Below the pieces are notes generated by a model. It made no database searches. It was not told the origin of the DNA and worked only from the letters and a program-made list of their open reading frames with translations. A stretch of DNA of 64,000 nt from Myxococcales bacterium (GTDB taxonomy: Bacteria > Myxococcota > Polyangia > Nannocystales > Nannocystaceae): NCBI GenBank assembly GCA_016793465.1, contig JAEUJW010000055.1, forward strand, positions 233,936-297,935, read 5' to 3'. Each line of letters opens with the position of its first letter. Position 1 is the first letter of the stretch. Positions 8,314-15,875 of the stretch are shown piece after piece. A program made the translations under genes and the position numbers.

Positions 8314-9210
8314 TCAGGCCGGCGGAGCGGCGCGGCGGCGGGCGACGAGCCTCAGGACGCACCCGCCGAGGGTGACGCGGTCGCCGTCCAGCAGGCGCTG
8401 CTCGTGCACCTGCACGTCGTTGACGAAGGTGCCGTTGGTGCTGCCGACGTCGACCAGCCACCAGCCGTCGGCGCGTCGCTCGAGGCGCGCGTGCCGGCGC
8501 GAGAGGCCGTCGTCGGCGAGCACGACGGTGTTGTCGGCGCCGCGACCGAGCGTGGTCGGCTCGGCCTCGGCGAGCACGAAGTGCCGACCCACGAGCTCGG
8601 GGTCGCGGGCGTAGAGCACGAGCAGGCGGTCGCTGTCGCGGGCCCCGGGCCCCAGCGTGAACAGGCGGTCGGCCCAGTCGCGCACCGGGTCGGGCCGACC
8701 GAGCACGAGCTCGTCGCTGCCGCCGCCGTCCGCCAGGCGCCTGGGGATGGCGATGCAGTGGCCCGCGTGGGCCCGCGCCTCGGCGTCGGCGAGCGTGTCG
8801 CAGTGGTACACGCGCTCGTCGCACTGCTGGCAGCGGCGGACCGCGGGCTCCGCCGTCGACGCCAGCGTCTGCCAGCGCTTGCCGCAGGCGAAGGCGAAGC
8901 GCACGCGCGGCGGGCCGCGGCGCAGGTCCTCGCGCCCGCAGTTCATGATCGTCTCGCGCAGCAGCAGGTCGGCGTAGTCGAGGCCGATCCGGCGGGCCAG
9001 CTCGATGAAGCGCGCGAGCACGGCGGGTTCGTCGGTCGCGCGCGCGTGCAGAGCGACCTCGAGGCGCAGCCACTCGGCGCGCTCGGGGTCGGTCGGCTCG
9101 ACCAGGCGGGCGTAGGCCAGGCGGTCGGCGTCGTCCAGGGCGTCGTCGTGGGCCTTGCGGATGAACGGGCGCTCGGCCTCGACGGCGAGGTAGTCGGCGA
9201 GTCGAGGCAC
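8314..9210 (-). CDS. FHA-domain protein with TIGR02996-like N-terminus
   Basis: A 298-aa soluble protein read from GTG 9210, the only reasonable start. The first ~60 residues (DRLAYARLVEPTDPERAEWLRLEVALH) resemble the repeat-companion domain TIGR02996 found in myxobacteria and planctomycetes. The middle part has a Cys/His cluster, CGKRW...CQQCDERVYHCDTL...AHAGHC, likely binding zinc. The C-terminal FHA domain (~205-290) has all key residues: LGRGADN, LSRRHARL and DVGSTNGTFVN. FHA domains bind phospho-threonine, so it should read the output of one of the Ser/Thr kinases. It stands alone, with ~295 bp and ~190 bp of non-coding DNA on its two sides. Confidence 0.85.
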   Translation of the reverse strand: MPRLADYLAVEAERPFIRKAHDDALDDADRLAYARLVEPTDPERAEWLRLEVALHARATDEPAVLARFIELARRIGLDYADLLLRETIMNCGREDLRRGPPRVRFAFACGKRWQTLASTAEPAVRRCQQCDERVYHCDTLADAEARAHAGHCIAIPRRLADGGGSDELVLGRPDPVRDWADRLFTLGPGARDSDRLLVLYARDPELVGRHFVLAEAEPTTLGRGADNTVVLADDGLSRRHARLERRADGWWLVDVGSTNGTFVNDVQVHEQRLLDGDRVTLGGCVLRLVARRRAAPPA

Positions 9211-9327
9211 GCGGTCCGTCAGGATACACGAGGGCGCGGGGCCAGGTACGCGCGCCACTACCCCCACGATCGCGAGGGCGCCGGCCGCAGCGAGCCGTGA
9301 CTCCGTCCAGGCGCCACGAGATCGATC

Positions 9328-9347
9328 AATCGACGGATCGATCGATT
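9328..9347. promoter_or_regulatory. Inverted repeat in a divergent intergenic region
   Basis: AATCGA and TCGATT face each other with 8 bp between them, inside a run rich in GATCGAT between the FHA gene start (9210) and the methyltransferase start (9403). It could be an operator. The abundance of GATC/CGAT words makes chance symmetry quite possible. Confidence 0.3.
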
Positions 9348-9402
9348 CAATGGTGGTCGTGCGATTGACCGCGGGGCGGGTCCGGCCTAAAACCGCCGCG
9401 CT

Positions 9403-10152
9403 TTGACGGGCGAAGACTCCGGGGCCGTGCTGCTCGGCGAGCGCATCGCCTATCGAATGCGCCGGGTCGAGGAGCGGGTCGGGGGCTTCGTCGTGCCGCT
9501 CGACGTGCTCGCCAGCCTCGACGAGGTGCTCGACGAGCTGTGCCGCCTCGAGGGCGCGCTCGGCAGCGCCGAGGTCCTGCGCCTGACCCCGTACTTCGGC
9601 GCGCTGTGGCCGTCGGCCCGCGCGCTCGCCCGCTGGCTGGTCGCGCGCGAGGCCTGGCTCGCGGGGCAGCGGGTGGTCGAGCTCGGCTGCGGGCTGGCCC
9701 TGCCGTCGCTGATCGCGGCGCGGCTGGGTGCGCAGGTGGTGGCCACCGATCGTCACGTGGACGTGGCGGCGCTGCTGGCCCGCAACGCCGCGCACGCGCC
9801 CGCGGTCCCGGGCTACCGCGCGCTCGACTGGACCGACCGCGCCGACGTCGCGCGGCTGGTCGCGGAGGTCGGTCGGCCCGACCGCATCCTCGCCAGCGAC
9901 ATCCTGTACGAGGCGGAGATCGTCGACGCCCTGGTGCCCGCGCTCGAGATCTTGATGAAGCCGACCACGCGGCTGGTGATCTCCGACCCCGGGCGGCCGC
10001 ACCTGCAGGCCGCGGTCGAGCGCATCGAGCGCGCCGGCCTGTTCGATCGCCGCGGTCGCCTCGAGATCGTGGCGGTGCCGGCCGAGGCCGACGACCCGGC
10101 GCTCGCGGCGACCCAGCGGGAGATCTTCGTGATCGAGTTCTCGCGCGACTGA
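9403..10152 (+). CDS. SAM-dependent methyltransferase (METTL21/lysine-methyltransferase-like)
   Basis: A 249-aa class I methyltransferase. The sequence LTPYFGALWPSARALARWL, then VVELGCGLALPSLIAARLGA (motif I, SAM binding) and VVATDRH (motif II), is typical of the METTL21/Nnt1 seven-beta-strand protein-lysine methyltransferases. ILASDILYEAEIVDAL corresponds to their (D/E)xxY post-II motif. A protein substrate is therefore likely but unidentified. An in-frame TAA at 9388 limits the 5' end. The only full-length start is TTG 9403; GTG 9427 or ATG 9457 are alternatives that lose up to 18 residues before the conserved part. Confidence 0.82.
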   Translation: MTGEDSGAVLLGERIAYRMRRVEERVGGFVVPLDVLASLDEVLDELCRLEGALGSAEVLRLTPYFGALWPSARALARWLVAREAWLAGQRVVELGCGLALPSLIAARLGAQVVATDRHVDVAALLARNAAHAPAVPGYRALDWTDRADVARLVAEVGRPDRILASDILYEAEIVDALVPALEILMKPTTRLVISDPGRPHLQAAVERIERAGLFDRRGRLEIVAVPAEADDPALAATQREIFVIEFSRD

Positions 10153-10255
10153 CCGGGAGGGGGCGTCGTGGACCCCAGCCTTTCGTCACGGCCGCGGCGG
10201 CGCCGCTGGCCGGTTTTTACGCATCGCTGCCCGCGCCGGGGTGTACGGTGGCGGC

Positions 10256-11725
10256 GTGCATACAATTATCCATCATCGTCGGCTCCGCTGGGGCGTCGCG
10301 GCCGCTTGCCTGGCCCTCGGCGGCTGCGCCGGCGCCTCCGACGACGGCGGCGAGCAGACCTCGAGCCCGGTGACGACGCCCGGCACCCAGACGTCGATCA
10401 CGAGCGCCACCACGAGCGCCGCCACGACGGCCGCACCCACCACCTCGGGCACGTCCGGCGAGTCGTCGACGACGCCCGTCGGCGAGTCGTCGAGCGGCCC
10501 GGGCGAACCGTCGGGGCCCAAATTCGACGTCGGCGGCATGGACCTCGGCGGCGGCGACACCGACGGCTGCGGCAATGTGAGCACCGACGCGACCCTGACC
10601 GGCACGGTCTACGCGCCCAACCTGTACCTGCCGATCTCCGGCGCGCTGGTCTACGTGACAGGCGGCGCGGTCGAGCCGCCGCCCGACGCGGTCTATTGCG
10701 CGGAGTGCGTGAAGCTCGGCTGCAACACGCCGAGCACCTTCACCGGCCCCGACGGCAGCTTCACGCTGCCCGCCGTGTCCGGCCCGAATCAGAAGTTGGT
10801 GGTGCAGAAGGGCCAGTTCCTGCACGTGGTCGACCTGAGCATCACGCCCGGGATGACCGCCCTGGCCCCCGACCAGACCAACCTGCCGGGCCAGTGGAAC
10901 CCGGGCGCGGGCATGTGGATCCCGCGCATCGCGGTCTACAACACCAGCCCCGACAAGGTGAAGAACGTGCTCGCCAAGTTCGGCATGGGTCAGGTCGACG
11001 GCAGCGGCGCGCTGATGGCGGGCACCGAGCAATTCACGCTGATCCCCGACTCCTCGGGCGACTTCCTCGAGAACCTCGCGGAGATGAACAAGTACCACAT
11101 CATCTTCGTGCCCTGCGCGGCCACCAAGTACTGGCCCGAGGCGCCGAACGTGCCGGCGACCCGCATCGCCAACGTGCAGGCCTACGTGGCCGCCGGCGGC
11201 AAGTGGTACGCCACCGACCATTCGAACGAGTACCTCGAGCAGCCGTTCCCCGACTATCAGGAGTTCCACTCGCCGTTCATGCCCGACATCCAGCCGGCCT
11301 ACGATTCGAACGGCCTGGTCGTCGACCCCGAGCTGCTGGCCTGGCTGCAGGCGCTCCCGCCCAATTTAAAAGATATCGGCGGCGGCAACCCGACGCTCAA
11401 CAACCTGCCGGGCATCCTCACCCGCCTCAACTACTCGGGCATCGACATCATCTCGCCGGTCATCGTCCAGGACATGGAGGGGCAAGACGTCGACGTCGGC
11501 CACCACACGTGGGTCGAGGGCCCCTGCGGCAGCTGCGCGAGCCCGCAGGTGATCCGCCCGATGGCGATCACCGGGCAGTACGGCTGCGGACGCATGATGT
11601 ACAGCACGTTCGAAAACTCGAGCGACAACCACCCGGGCCTCAACCCGCAAGAGCTCGTGCTGCTCTACATGATCCTCGAGATCGGCGTCTGCTTCGAGGA
11701 GACGCCGCCGCCCCCGCCGGGCTGA
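10256..11725 (+). CDS. Large lipoprotein with Thr/Ser linker and carboxypeptidase-regulatory-like domain
   Basis: A 489-aa exported lipoprotein (494 aa if GTG 10241 is used). The basic leader HHRRLRWGV is followed by a hydrophobic stretch and the lipobox LGGC. The mature chain starts with a ~60-residue Thr/Ser/Pro-rich linker and DVGGMDLGGGD. Next comes a beta-sandwich resembling the carboxypeptidase regulatory domain (TLTGTVYAPNLYLPISGALVYV...TGPDGSFTLP), and then a ~280-residue globular part of unknown fold. That part (FVPCAATKYWPEAP...VAAGGKWYATDHSNEYLEQ) looks like a Rossmann-like or glutamine-amidotransferase-like fold without catalytic residues I can name. Cys pairs suggest disulfides. 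It is convergent with the next gene across a strong hairpin. Confidence 0.8.
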   Translation: MHTIIHHRRLRWGVAAACLALGGCAGASDDGGEQTSSPVTTPGTQTSITSATTSAATTAAPTTSGTSGESSTTPVGESSSGPGEPSGPKFDVGGMDLGGGDTDGCGNVSTDATLTGTVYAPNLYLPISGALVYVTGGAVEPPPDAVYCAECVKLGCNTPSTFTGPDGSFTLPAVSGPNQKLVVQKGQFLHVVDLSITPGMTALAPDQTNLPGQWNPGAGMWIPRIAVYNTSPDKVKNVLAKFGMGQVDGSGALMAGTEQFTLIPDSSGDFLENLAEMNKYHIIFVPCAATKYWPEAPNVPATRIANVQAYVAAGGKWYATDHSNEYLEQPFPDYQEFHSPFMPDIQPAYDSNGLVVDPELLAWLQALPPNLKDIGGGNPTLNNLPGILTRLNYSGIDIISPVIVQDMEGQDVDVGHHTWVEGPCGSCASPQVIRPMAITGQYGCGRMMYSTFENSSDNHPGLNPQELVLLYMILEIGVCFEETPPPPPG

Positions 11726-11744
11726 GCAGAGACGAGCCTCGGCA

Positions 11745-11772
11745 GACGACACGGGGCCGCGCCCGTGTCGTC
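11745..11772. terminator. Bidirectional hairpin between convergent genes
   Basis: A perfect 11-bp stem (GACGACACGGG / CCCGTGTCGTC) with a 6-nt GC loop lies 20 bp after one stop codon and 12 bp before the opposing one. There is no T-tract on either side, so efficiency as an intrinsic terminator is uncertain. Position and strength argue for a shared terminator or mRNA-end stabiliser. Confidence 0.65.
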
Positions 11773-11783
11773 CGCCCCTGAAG

Positions 11784-12281
11784 CTATCTTTCGAGCTGCC
11801 AGTCGACCGCCTCCCTGTCGCAGTTGACGTACGCCTGCTCGTGGTAGTCCCCGGGGTTCTTGATCCGGCGGGCCCCGAACGTCCGCGTGATCACGTTCTC
11901 GGCCGCTTCATCCGTACATTCATAAAAAGTCCCGCAGAGGAAACTATCCGAGTCGATACGGCCGTCGAGCCTCCAGCGGCACGTATCCTTGCTATTGGCT
12001 TCGAGGCGGAAACGCATATCGTCGACCCACATGCTGTAGATAAAAACGTCCTCGTCGCTCGTGAGGGTATACAGGAGCCCCAACCACACCTCTTGCCCTC
12101 CGGTGTCGCCATCCTGGACGAGCTTCATTTCGTACTGCAGCCCCCTCTCCGTCGAAGCTCCTGTCGACGCGGCGAACATCCAGTAGCTGGCGTTCACCGG
12201 TAGATCGGCCTCGATCAGGCAAGATGTGAGTGCAAAGACGCTGGTGACTCGAAGCGCCTCGGAAAACCTCGAACCGTGCAT
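11784..12281 (-). CDS. Small lipoprotein of unknown function
   Basis: A 165-aa exported protein; the leader ends with a good lipobox, LTSC at residues 18-21. The mature part is rich in aromatic and charged residues with beta-strand character (MKLVQDGDTGGQEVWLGLLY, FIYSMWVDDMRFRLE), and its Cys residues suggest disulfides. No family recognised. Its ATG lies 1 bp after the stop of the upstream gene (TGAcATG), so translation is coupled and the pair forms one operon reading away from the ECF sigma gene. The GC content is visibly lower than in surrounding genes. Confidence 0.72.
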   Translation of the reverse strand: MHGSRFSEALRVTSVFALTSCLIEADLPVNASYWMFAASTGASTERGLQYEMKLVQDGDTGGQEVWLGLLYTLTSDEDVFIYSMWVDDMRFRLEANSKDTCRWRLDGRIDSDSFLCGTFYECTDEAAENVITRTFGARRIKNPGDYHEQAYVNCDREAVDWQLER

Positions 12282-12282
12282 G

Positions 12283-13533
12283 TCACCCTCTGCTTTCTTT
12301 ACGATGGCCGGACGTCGGCCAGCGCAATTCGATACCTATCGCCCCCTCGAGGGCAACGGGTGGCAAGGTCAGCTTCTCGAACACGGGGTACCCGAATTGG
12401 AAGCGGAGCCGGGTCAACGCGGGGCCGCCATGGAGCCCAACCCATAACCCGGCATGCTTTGAGAACCACCAGGTGAGAGACGGGCCGAACAGGATATAGC
12501 TCGATACGGGCCTCGCGGAGCGCTGGACCAGTTTGATGAAGATCATCCCTCCGTCGATCCCGCCGCAGACACGTACGCTGAGCCGCGTCCTCTCCATCAC
12601 CTCTCCGCAGACGGAGATCCTCGCGCTCAGCCGCCCCGACTGGTGGACGGGCAGCAACACAGGAAAGCTGTTCTGTCCGGCATAGTCCAGCGCCAGGCCG
12701 AACTCGAGACGGACGCGCCCGGCCTGCTCTGCGAGGCGGAGTTCGACGCCCCCGGCCATGGGTTGCGGAAGGGTGCCGTGTACCGCGCGCGCGTCGACAC
12801 GGAGGTATATGTTTCCGTCTGGAGCTCGTTCACGCGACGATACGGGCGGCCTCGCAGCCAAGACGGCTGGGAGTTCCTCCTCCGTATACTGATACGCTGG
12901 TTCGAGCGGAGCCGACGCGTCACAGGCAGGCGGGTCCACGCGTGTCTCCCCTGTGCGGGTCGGAGTCTGGATCGGCGCCGACATGTTTGTCATGTCACGG
13001 TATCCTCTCCAGAGGATCGACGGTGTTTGGATAGGGGGCAGGACATCGACCACGGGCGCTTCCTGATCGTCCGTGATCCCGAGCGGCTCGGGGCGGTGCG
13101 GGGGAGGGGGCCTGATATTTGTCCGGCCGAAGATCGCCCTGAGGATGAACCCCAGTTTGGTGCCGGCTCGCTCCGCGACCCGTTCACAGGTGGGGGCGAC
13201 GAGCCTCCAGGATTTGCCCCGCACGCCCGGGGCGTTCAGTAGTACCCGGAGCTGCCAGGTGGTCTCCGACACCCGATCCATCGTGAGCTGAATGCGCACC
13301 TGCATCATTCTGTGCAGCCGCGTGAGCTGCTTGTGCGTCAGCGTCCGTGAGATTCCCAGACGTACATGTGAATCAACGTCACAGAAGCTCGCGCCGGCCG
13401 AGGGCTCCAAATTCACGGCGGGTACGGCCTGGATATCGGGCTTACCCGCGATGAGCTGCGAGATGAGTCCTGTGAGCAGAAAAGGCATCGCGGACAGGAT
13501 GAAACTGCCGCCGCGCCGCGAATCCTTGCCCAT
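12283..13533 (-). CDS. Membrane/exported protein with probable beta-barrel C-terminus
   Basis: A 416-aa protein starting at ATG 13533 (MGKDSRRGGSFILSAMPFLLTG...), with an N-terminal hydrophobic segment at ~10-26 acting as signal or anchor. Residues ~35-190 form a soluble domain (VNLEPSAGASFCDVDSHVRLGIS, LRVLLNAPGVRGKSWRLV). A Pro-rich linker follows at ~190-280. The C-terminal ~140 residues show alternating strands such as LSARISVCGEVMERTRLSV and YILFGPSLTWWF, ending GIELRW, as in outer-membrane barrels. No family recognised. It is divergent from an ECF sigma factor gene and immediately coupled to a lipoprotein gene, so the three may form one sigma-dependent envelope unit; that is inference. 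Confidence 0.65.
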   Translation of the reverse strand: MGKDSRRGGSFILSAMPFLLTGLISQLIAGKPDIQAVPAVNLEPSAGASFCDVDSHVRLGISRTLTHKQLTRLHRMMQVRIQLTMDRVSETTWQLRVLLNAPGVRGKSWRLVAPTCERVAERAGTKLGFILRAIFGRTNIRPPPPHRPEPLGITDDQEAPVVDVLPPIQTPSILWRGYRDMTNMSAPIQTPTRTGETRVDPPACDASAPLEPAYQYTEEELPAVLAARPPVSSRERAPDGNIYLRVDARAVHGTLPQPMAGGVELRLAEQAGRVRLEFGLALDYAGQNSFPVLLPVHQSGRLSARISVCGEVMERTRLSVRVCGGIDGGMIFIKLVQRSARPVSSYILFGPSLTWWFSKHAGLWVGLHGGPALTRLRFQFGYPVFEKLTLPPVALEGAIGIELRWPTSGHRKESRG

Positions 13534-13562
13534 GCCCGAAATGCTGTCGTGTGAGATGACGC

Positions 13563-14168
13563 ATGATTGCGGTGACAAGGATCGTCCTGCGCGCGGCAGT
13601 ATCCACAGCGTCGATGCGTCCGTCTCCCGATCCTTCACCCGCGACGTCGATCGACCAGATATATCGCAGGTACTCTGCGTTCGTCTGGCGAATCGCAAGG
13701 GCGCGCGGCATCCCCAGCGAGAGCCTGCCGGACGTTCTCCAGGACATTTTCATGTCTGTGTTGAAACGCCTGCCCGACTACGTGGAGCAGGGAAAGATCA
13801 AGAGTTGGCTTTATGTCATCGCGGACGGTAAAATAAACGAGTTCTTCCGCTCCGAGGGTCGAAGGCAACGGCGGATGAGCGCGTACTCTCATATGAGGGA
13901 CGGGGAGTCCGAAGCGTACCTCCCCGACGAGGTCGTGAGGCGCTCCGAGGCCACGCGCTTGGTCCAGTCGTTCGTGGATTCTCTGCCTGCTCCGCTCCGG
14001 GAGGTCTTTCTCCTGCGCGCGGTCGAGGGGTTCTCGGGTGTCGATGCGGCGATGCTCCTCGAGATCAACGTCAATACGCTCTACAGCCGGGAGGCCACCG
14101 CTCGGCGGCGGTTCGAGGCGTTCATCCAGAGGTCCTCGTTATCGGAGGTGAGTCCCCATGAACGGTAA
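13563..14168 (+). CDS. ECF RNA polymerase sigma factor
   Basis: A 201-aa (or 184-aa if ATG 13614 is used) sigma-70-family ECF factor. Region 2 is visible in IYRRYSAFVWRIARARG...LPDVLQDIFMSVLKRLPDY and IKSWLYVIADGKINEFFR. Region 4 is visible in LPAPLREVFLLRAVEGFSGVDAAMLL and VNTLYSREATARRRFEAF. ATG 13614 lies closer to region 2 and leaves more room for the divergent promoters, so it may be the real start. It overlaps the next gene by 11 bp, whose product has a membrane segment in the position of an anti-sigma factor. It directs RNA polymerase to a dedicated regulon, probably including the divergent envelope genes. Confidence 0.87.
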   Translation: MIAVTRIVLRAAVSTASMRPSPDPSPATSIDQIYRRYSAFVWRIARARGIPSESLPDVLQDIFMSVLKRLPDYVEQGKIKSWLYVIADGKINEFFRSEGRRQRRMSAYSHMRDGESEAYLPDEVVRRSEATRLVQSFVDSLPAPLREVFLLRAVEGFSGVDAAMLLEINVNTLYSREATARRRFEAFIQRSSLSEVSPHER

Positions 14169-14778
14169 CAAGCGCATGTCCGACACAATCCTGGCCCGGT
14201 ATCGGGCGGAGGAGCGTCCGCCGTCCATCGTCGACGAGGTCGTTCTCGGCCGCTTGCTCGTCGCTCGCCACCGTCTGCGGCTCCGGCGGAAGATCGCCGC
14301 CGGAGCCGCGGCGGCACTCTCGGTCGCGGCAGTGTTCGGCTTGCTGGTGTGGCGCGGAAGCCTTGCGCTCATGGGAGGAGCGGTCCAGGTCCAGTCGAGC
14401 TATGTTCACAGCTCGGGCGATGGGCTCGCCGCCGATTCTCACGTCGACAGGCGCATGCCGTCGACTCCGGATCGCAGCGACTCGCCCCCGGAGCCGACCG
14501 TCGATGACGGCACCCGGGTGATCCAGCGGGCGCAGCGTCTGATCGAGCGGCGTCGATATAGCGAGGCCGTGCACCTCCTGGGGTCGTGCGTCTCGCTCGC
14601 CGGTGCCGACGATCTCGCGGAAGACTGCGAGGCCCTGCTCGTCGAGGCGCTCTGCGGCGTCGGCGATCCCTCGGCCGAGGCGAAGATGAGGGCATTCGAA
14701 CGCGAGCGCCCCGATTCTTACCACTGGCCGGCATTGCGAGACCGATGCGAGGCGGCGCGCGCACGGACGAATTTTTGA
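14158..14778 (+). CDS. Single-pass membrane protein, candidate anti-sigma factor
   Basis: A 206-aa protein whose ATG overlaps the end of the sigma gene and follows a very strong ribosome-binding site (GGAGGTGAG). The N-terminal ~42 residues are cytosolic and basic (LVARHRLRLRRK), followed by one membrane helix at ~45-65 (AAGAAAALSVAAVFGLLVW). A periplasmic part of ~140 residues follows with a TPR-like helical region (RVIQRAQRLIERRRYSEAVHLLGSCVSLAG). No zinc anti-sigma HxxxCxxC motif is present, so the anti-sigma role rests only on position, overlap and topology. Periplasmic TPR ends are common in this gene position in myxobacteria. Confidence 0.75.
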   Translation: MNGNKRMSDTILARYRAEERPPSIVDEVVLGRLLVARHRLRLRRKIAAGAAAALSVAAVFGLLVWRGSLALMGGAVQVQSSYVHSSGDGLAADSHVDRRMPSTPDRSDSPPEPTVDDGTRVIQRAQRLIERRRYSEAVHLLGSCVSLAGADDLAEDCEALLVEALCGVGDPSAEAKMRAFERERPDSYHWPALRDRCEAARARTNF

Positions 14779-14902
14779 GCCGTGGTCAAGGACGGGTCCC
14801 GCAGCGGCAATAATTAGGGTGTCAGCTTCGCCTGAGTCATTCACCCGCGTAGAGTTGACGGGTGGCAGTCGGAGCTCGCACTCATGACAGGAGATGACTG
14901 CA

Positions 14903-15271
14903 ATGAAGTCCGCATGGTTCCATCTGTTTTGCACCGTGACGTTCATGGCCTGCGATGTCGACGACGCGGCCTCGCTCGACGACCCGCTCGACGCCGTCGC
15001 CGAGGTCGACGACGTGGACGGAGCGGGAACGCCCGGCGCCGCGAACGATGACGCGTCGCCGCTCTACACCGCGATCGAGGAGGAGGACGCCGTCGAGGAC
15101 GCGTCGTTCGACCTCACCGACCTGGCCGACCCTGCCCTGGACGGCGGCACGTGCTGCTTCCAGTGCGGCTCCCAGCTCTACAAGAACTACATCCCTGGAG
15201 CGTGCCTGAAGTACGCCAAGTGGGTGTGCGACGTGAAGAACAAGCCGTTCAAGGGCGCCAACTGGTGCTGA
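14903..15271 (+). CDS. Exported Cys-rich peptide precursor (acidic pro-region, basic six-Cys tail)
   Basis: A 122-aa product. ATG 14903 is chosen because AGGAG lies 9 bp before it; the ATG at 14894 abuts that site. The leader (residues 1-17) ends FMAC, a possible lipobox or signal-peptidase site. Residues 18-93 contain no Lys or Arg and many Asp/Glu. From residue 94 the tail is basic (seven Lys). Six Cys cluster at 84, 85, 88, 101, 109 and 122 (GGTCCFQCGS...WC-COOH). Charge-segregated pro-peptide plus compact Cys-rich basic end is the layout of defensin-like or bacteriocin-like precursors, but no known family is recognised. A hairpin follows the stop. Confidence 0.68.
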   Translation: MKSAWFHLFCTVTFMACDVDDAASLDDPLDAVAEVDDVDGAGTPGAANDDASPLYTAIEEEDAVEDASFDLTDLADPALDGGTCCFQCGSQLYKNYIPGACLKYAKWVCDVKNKPFKGANWC

Positions 15272-15283
15272 GCGCGCTGTGAT

Positions 15284-15316
15284 GACGCGGGCCTCTCATG
15301 CAGAGGGGCCCGCGTC
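15284..15316 (+). terminator. Hairpin after the Cys-rich precursor gene
   Basis: GACGCGGGCC pairs exactly with GGCCCGCGTC across a 13-nt loop, starting 13 bp after the stop codon. It lacks a T-run. It also lies just upstream of the MarR promoter, so it isolates the two units. Confidence 0.6.
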
Positions 15317-15343
15317 GCCCCTGCGGTCATGTGACGATCGGGC

Positions 15344-15372
15344 TTGACAACGGTTTCCTAGGAAACTATTGT
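15344..15372 (+). promoter_or_regulatory. Sigma-70 promoter with a palindromic operator inside the spacer
   Basis: TTGACA (15344-15349), a 17-bp spacer and TATTGT (15367-15372) make a near-consensus promoter 10 bp before the MarR start codon, implying an almost leaderless or leaderless mRNA. The spacer holds GTTTCCTAGGAAAC (15353-15366), a perfect 14-bp palindrome abutting the -10 box. A MarR dimer bound there would block RNA polymerase, so the operon is predicted to be autorepressed. Confidence 0.85.
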
Positions 15373-15381
15373 CTTCGGGTC

Positions 15382-15858
15382 ATGCCTCGTAAGAACCTAT
15401 CGAGCGGGCCGGCGGTCAGCGGGCTCGAGGATCACCTCGGGTACTGGCTGCGGCTGGTGTCGAATCATGTGTCGCACGGGTTTCGTCGCCGGGTCGAGGC
15501 GACCGGGGTCACCGTCTCGGAGTGGGTGATGCTGCGCGAGCTGTACCGGCTGGGGCGCAGCTCGCCCGGGGACCTGGTGCGGGAGATGGGGCTCAGCAAG
15601 GGCGCGATATCAAAATTGATCGATCGGCTCGCGGGCAAGGGGCTGGTCACGCGGACGGAGCTCGAGGCGGACCGACGGCATCACGAGGTCGAGCTGACGG
15701 CGACGGGGCGGGCTCTGGTCCCGCGGCTCGCGCAGCTGGCGGACGAGAACGACCGGCAATTCTTCGGACACCTGAGCCTGGCGGACCGCGGCGCGCTGCT
15801 GCAGGCCATGCGGGGCATCGTCGAACATCACGCGATCAAAGGGGCCGCGCTGGATTAG
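15382..15858 (+). CDS. MarR-family transcriptional regulator
   Basis: A 158-aa winged-helix dimer. HLGYWLRLVSNHVSHGFRRR begins the dimerisation helices. The recognition region is SPGDLVREMGLSKGAISKLIDRLAGKGLV, and the wing is ELEADRRHHEVELTATG, the usual MarR DR...LT pattern. Such proteins repress their own operon and release DNA on binding a small phenolic or oxidant ligand. The promoter holds a perfect palindrome in the expected place. The next gene, 17 bp downstream, is on the same transcript and is the obvious regulated target. Confidence 0.92.
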   Translation: MPRKNLSSGPAVSGLEDHLGYWLRLVSNHVSHGFRRRVEATGVTVSEWVMLRELYRLGRSSPGDLVREMGLSKGAISKLIDRLAGKGLVTRTELEADRRHHEVELTATGRALVPRLAQLADENDRQFFGHLSLADRGALLQAMRGIVEHHAIKGAALD

Positions 15859-15875
15859 CGGCCGGGAGCAGTCAC

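Noticed and set aside
14158..14778. Zinc-dependent anti-sigma factor
   Set aside because: The gene has the right position, but the HxxxCxxC motif is missing; only a general anti-sigma candidate is claimed.
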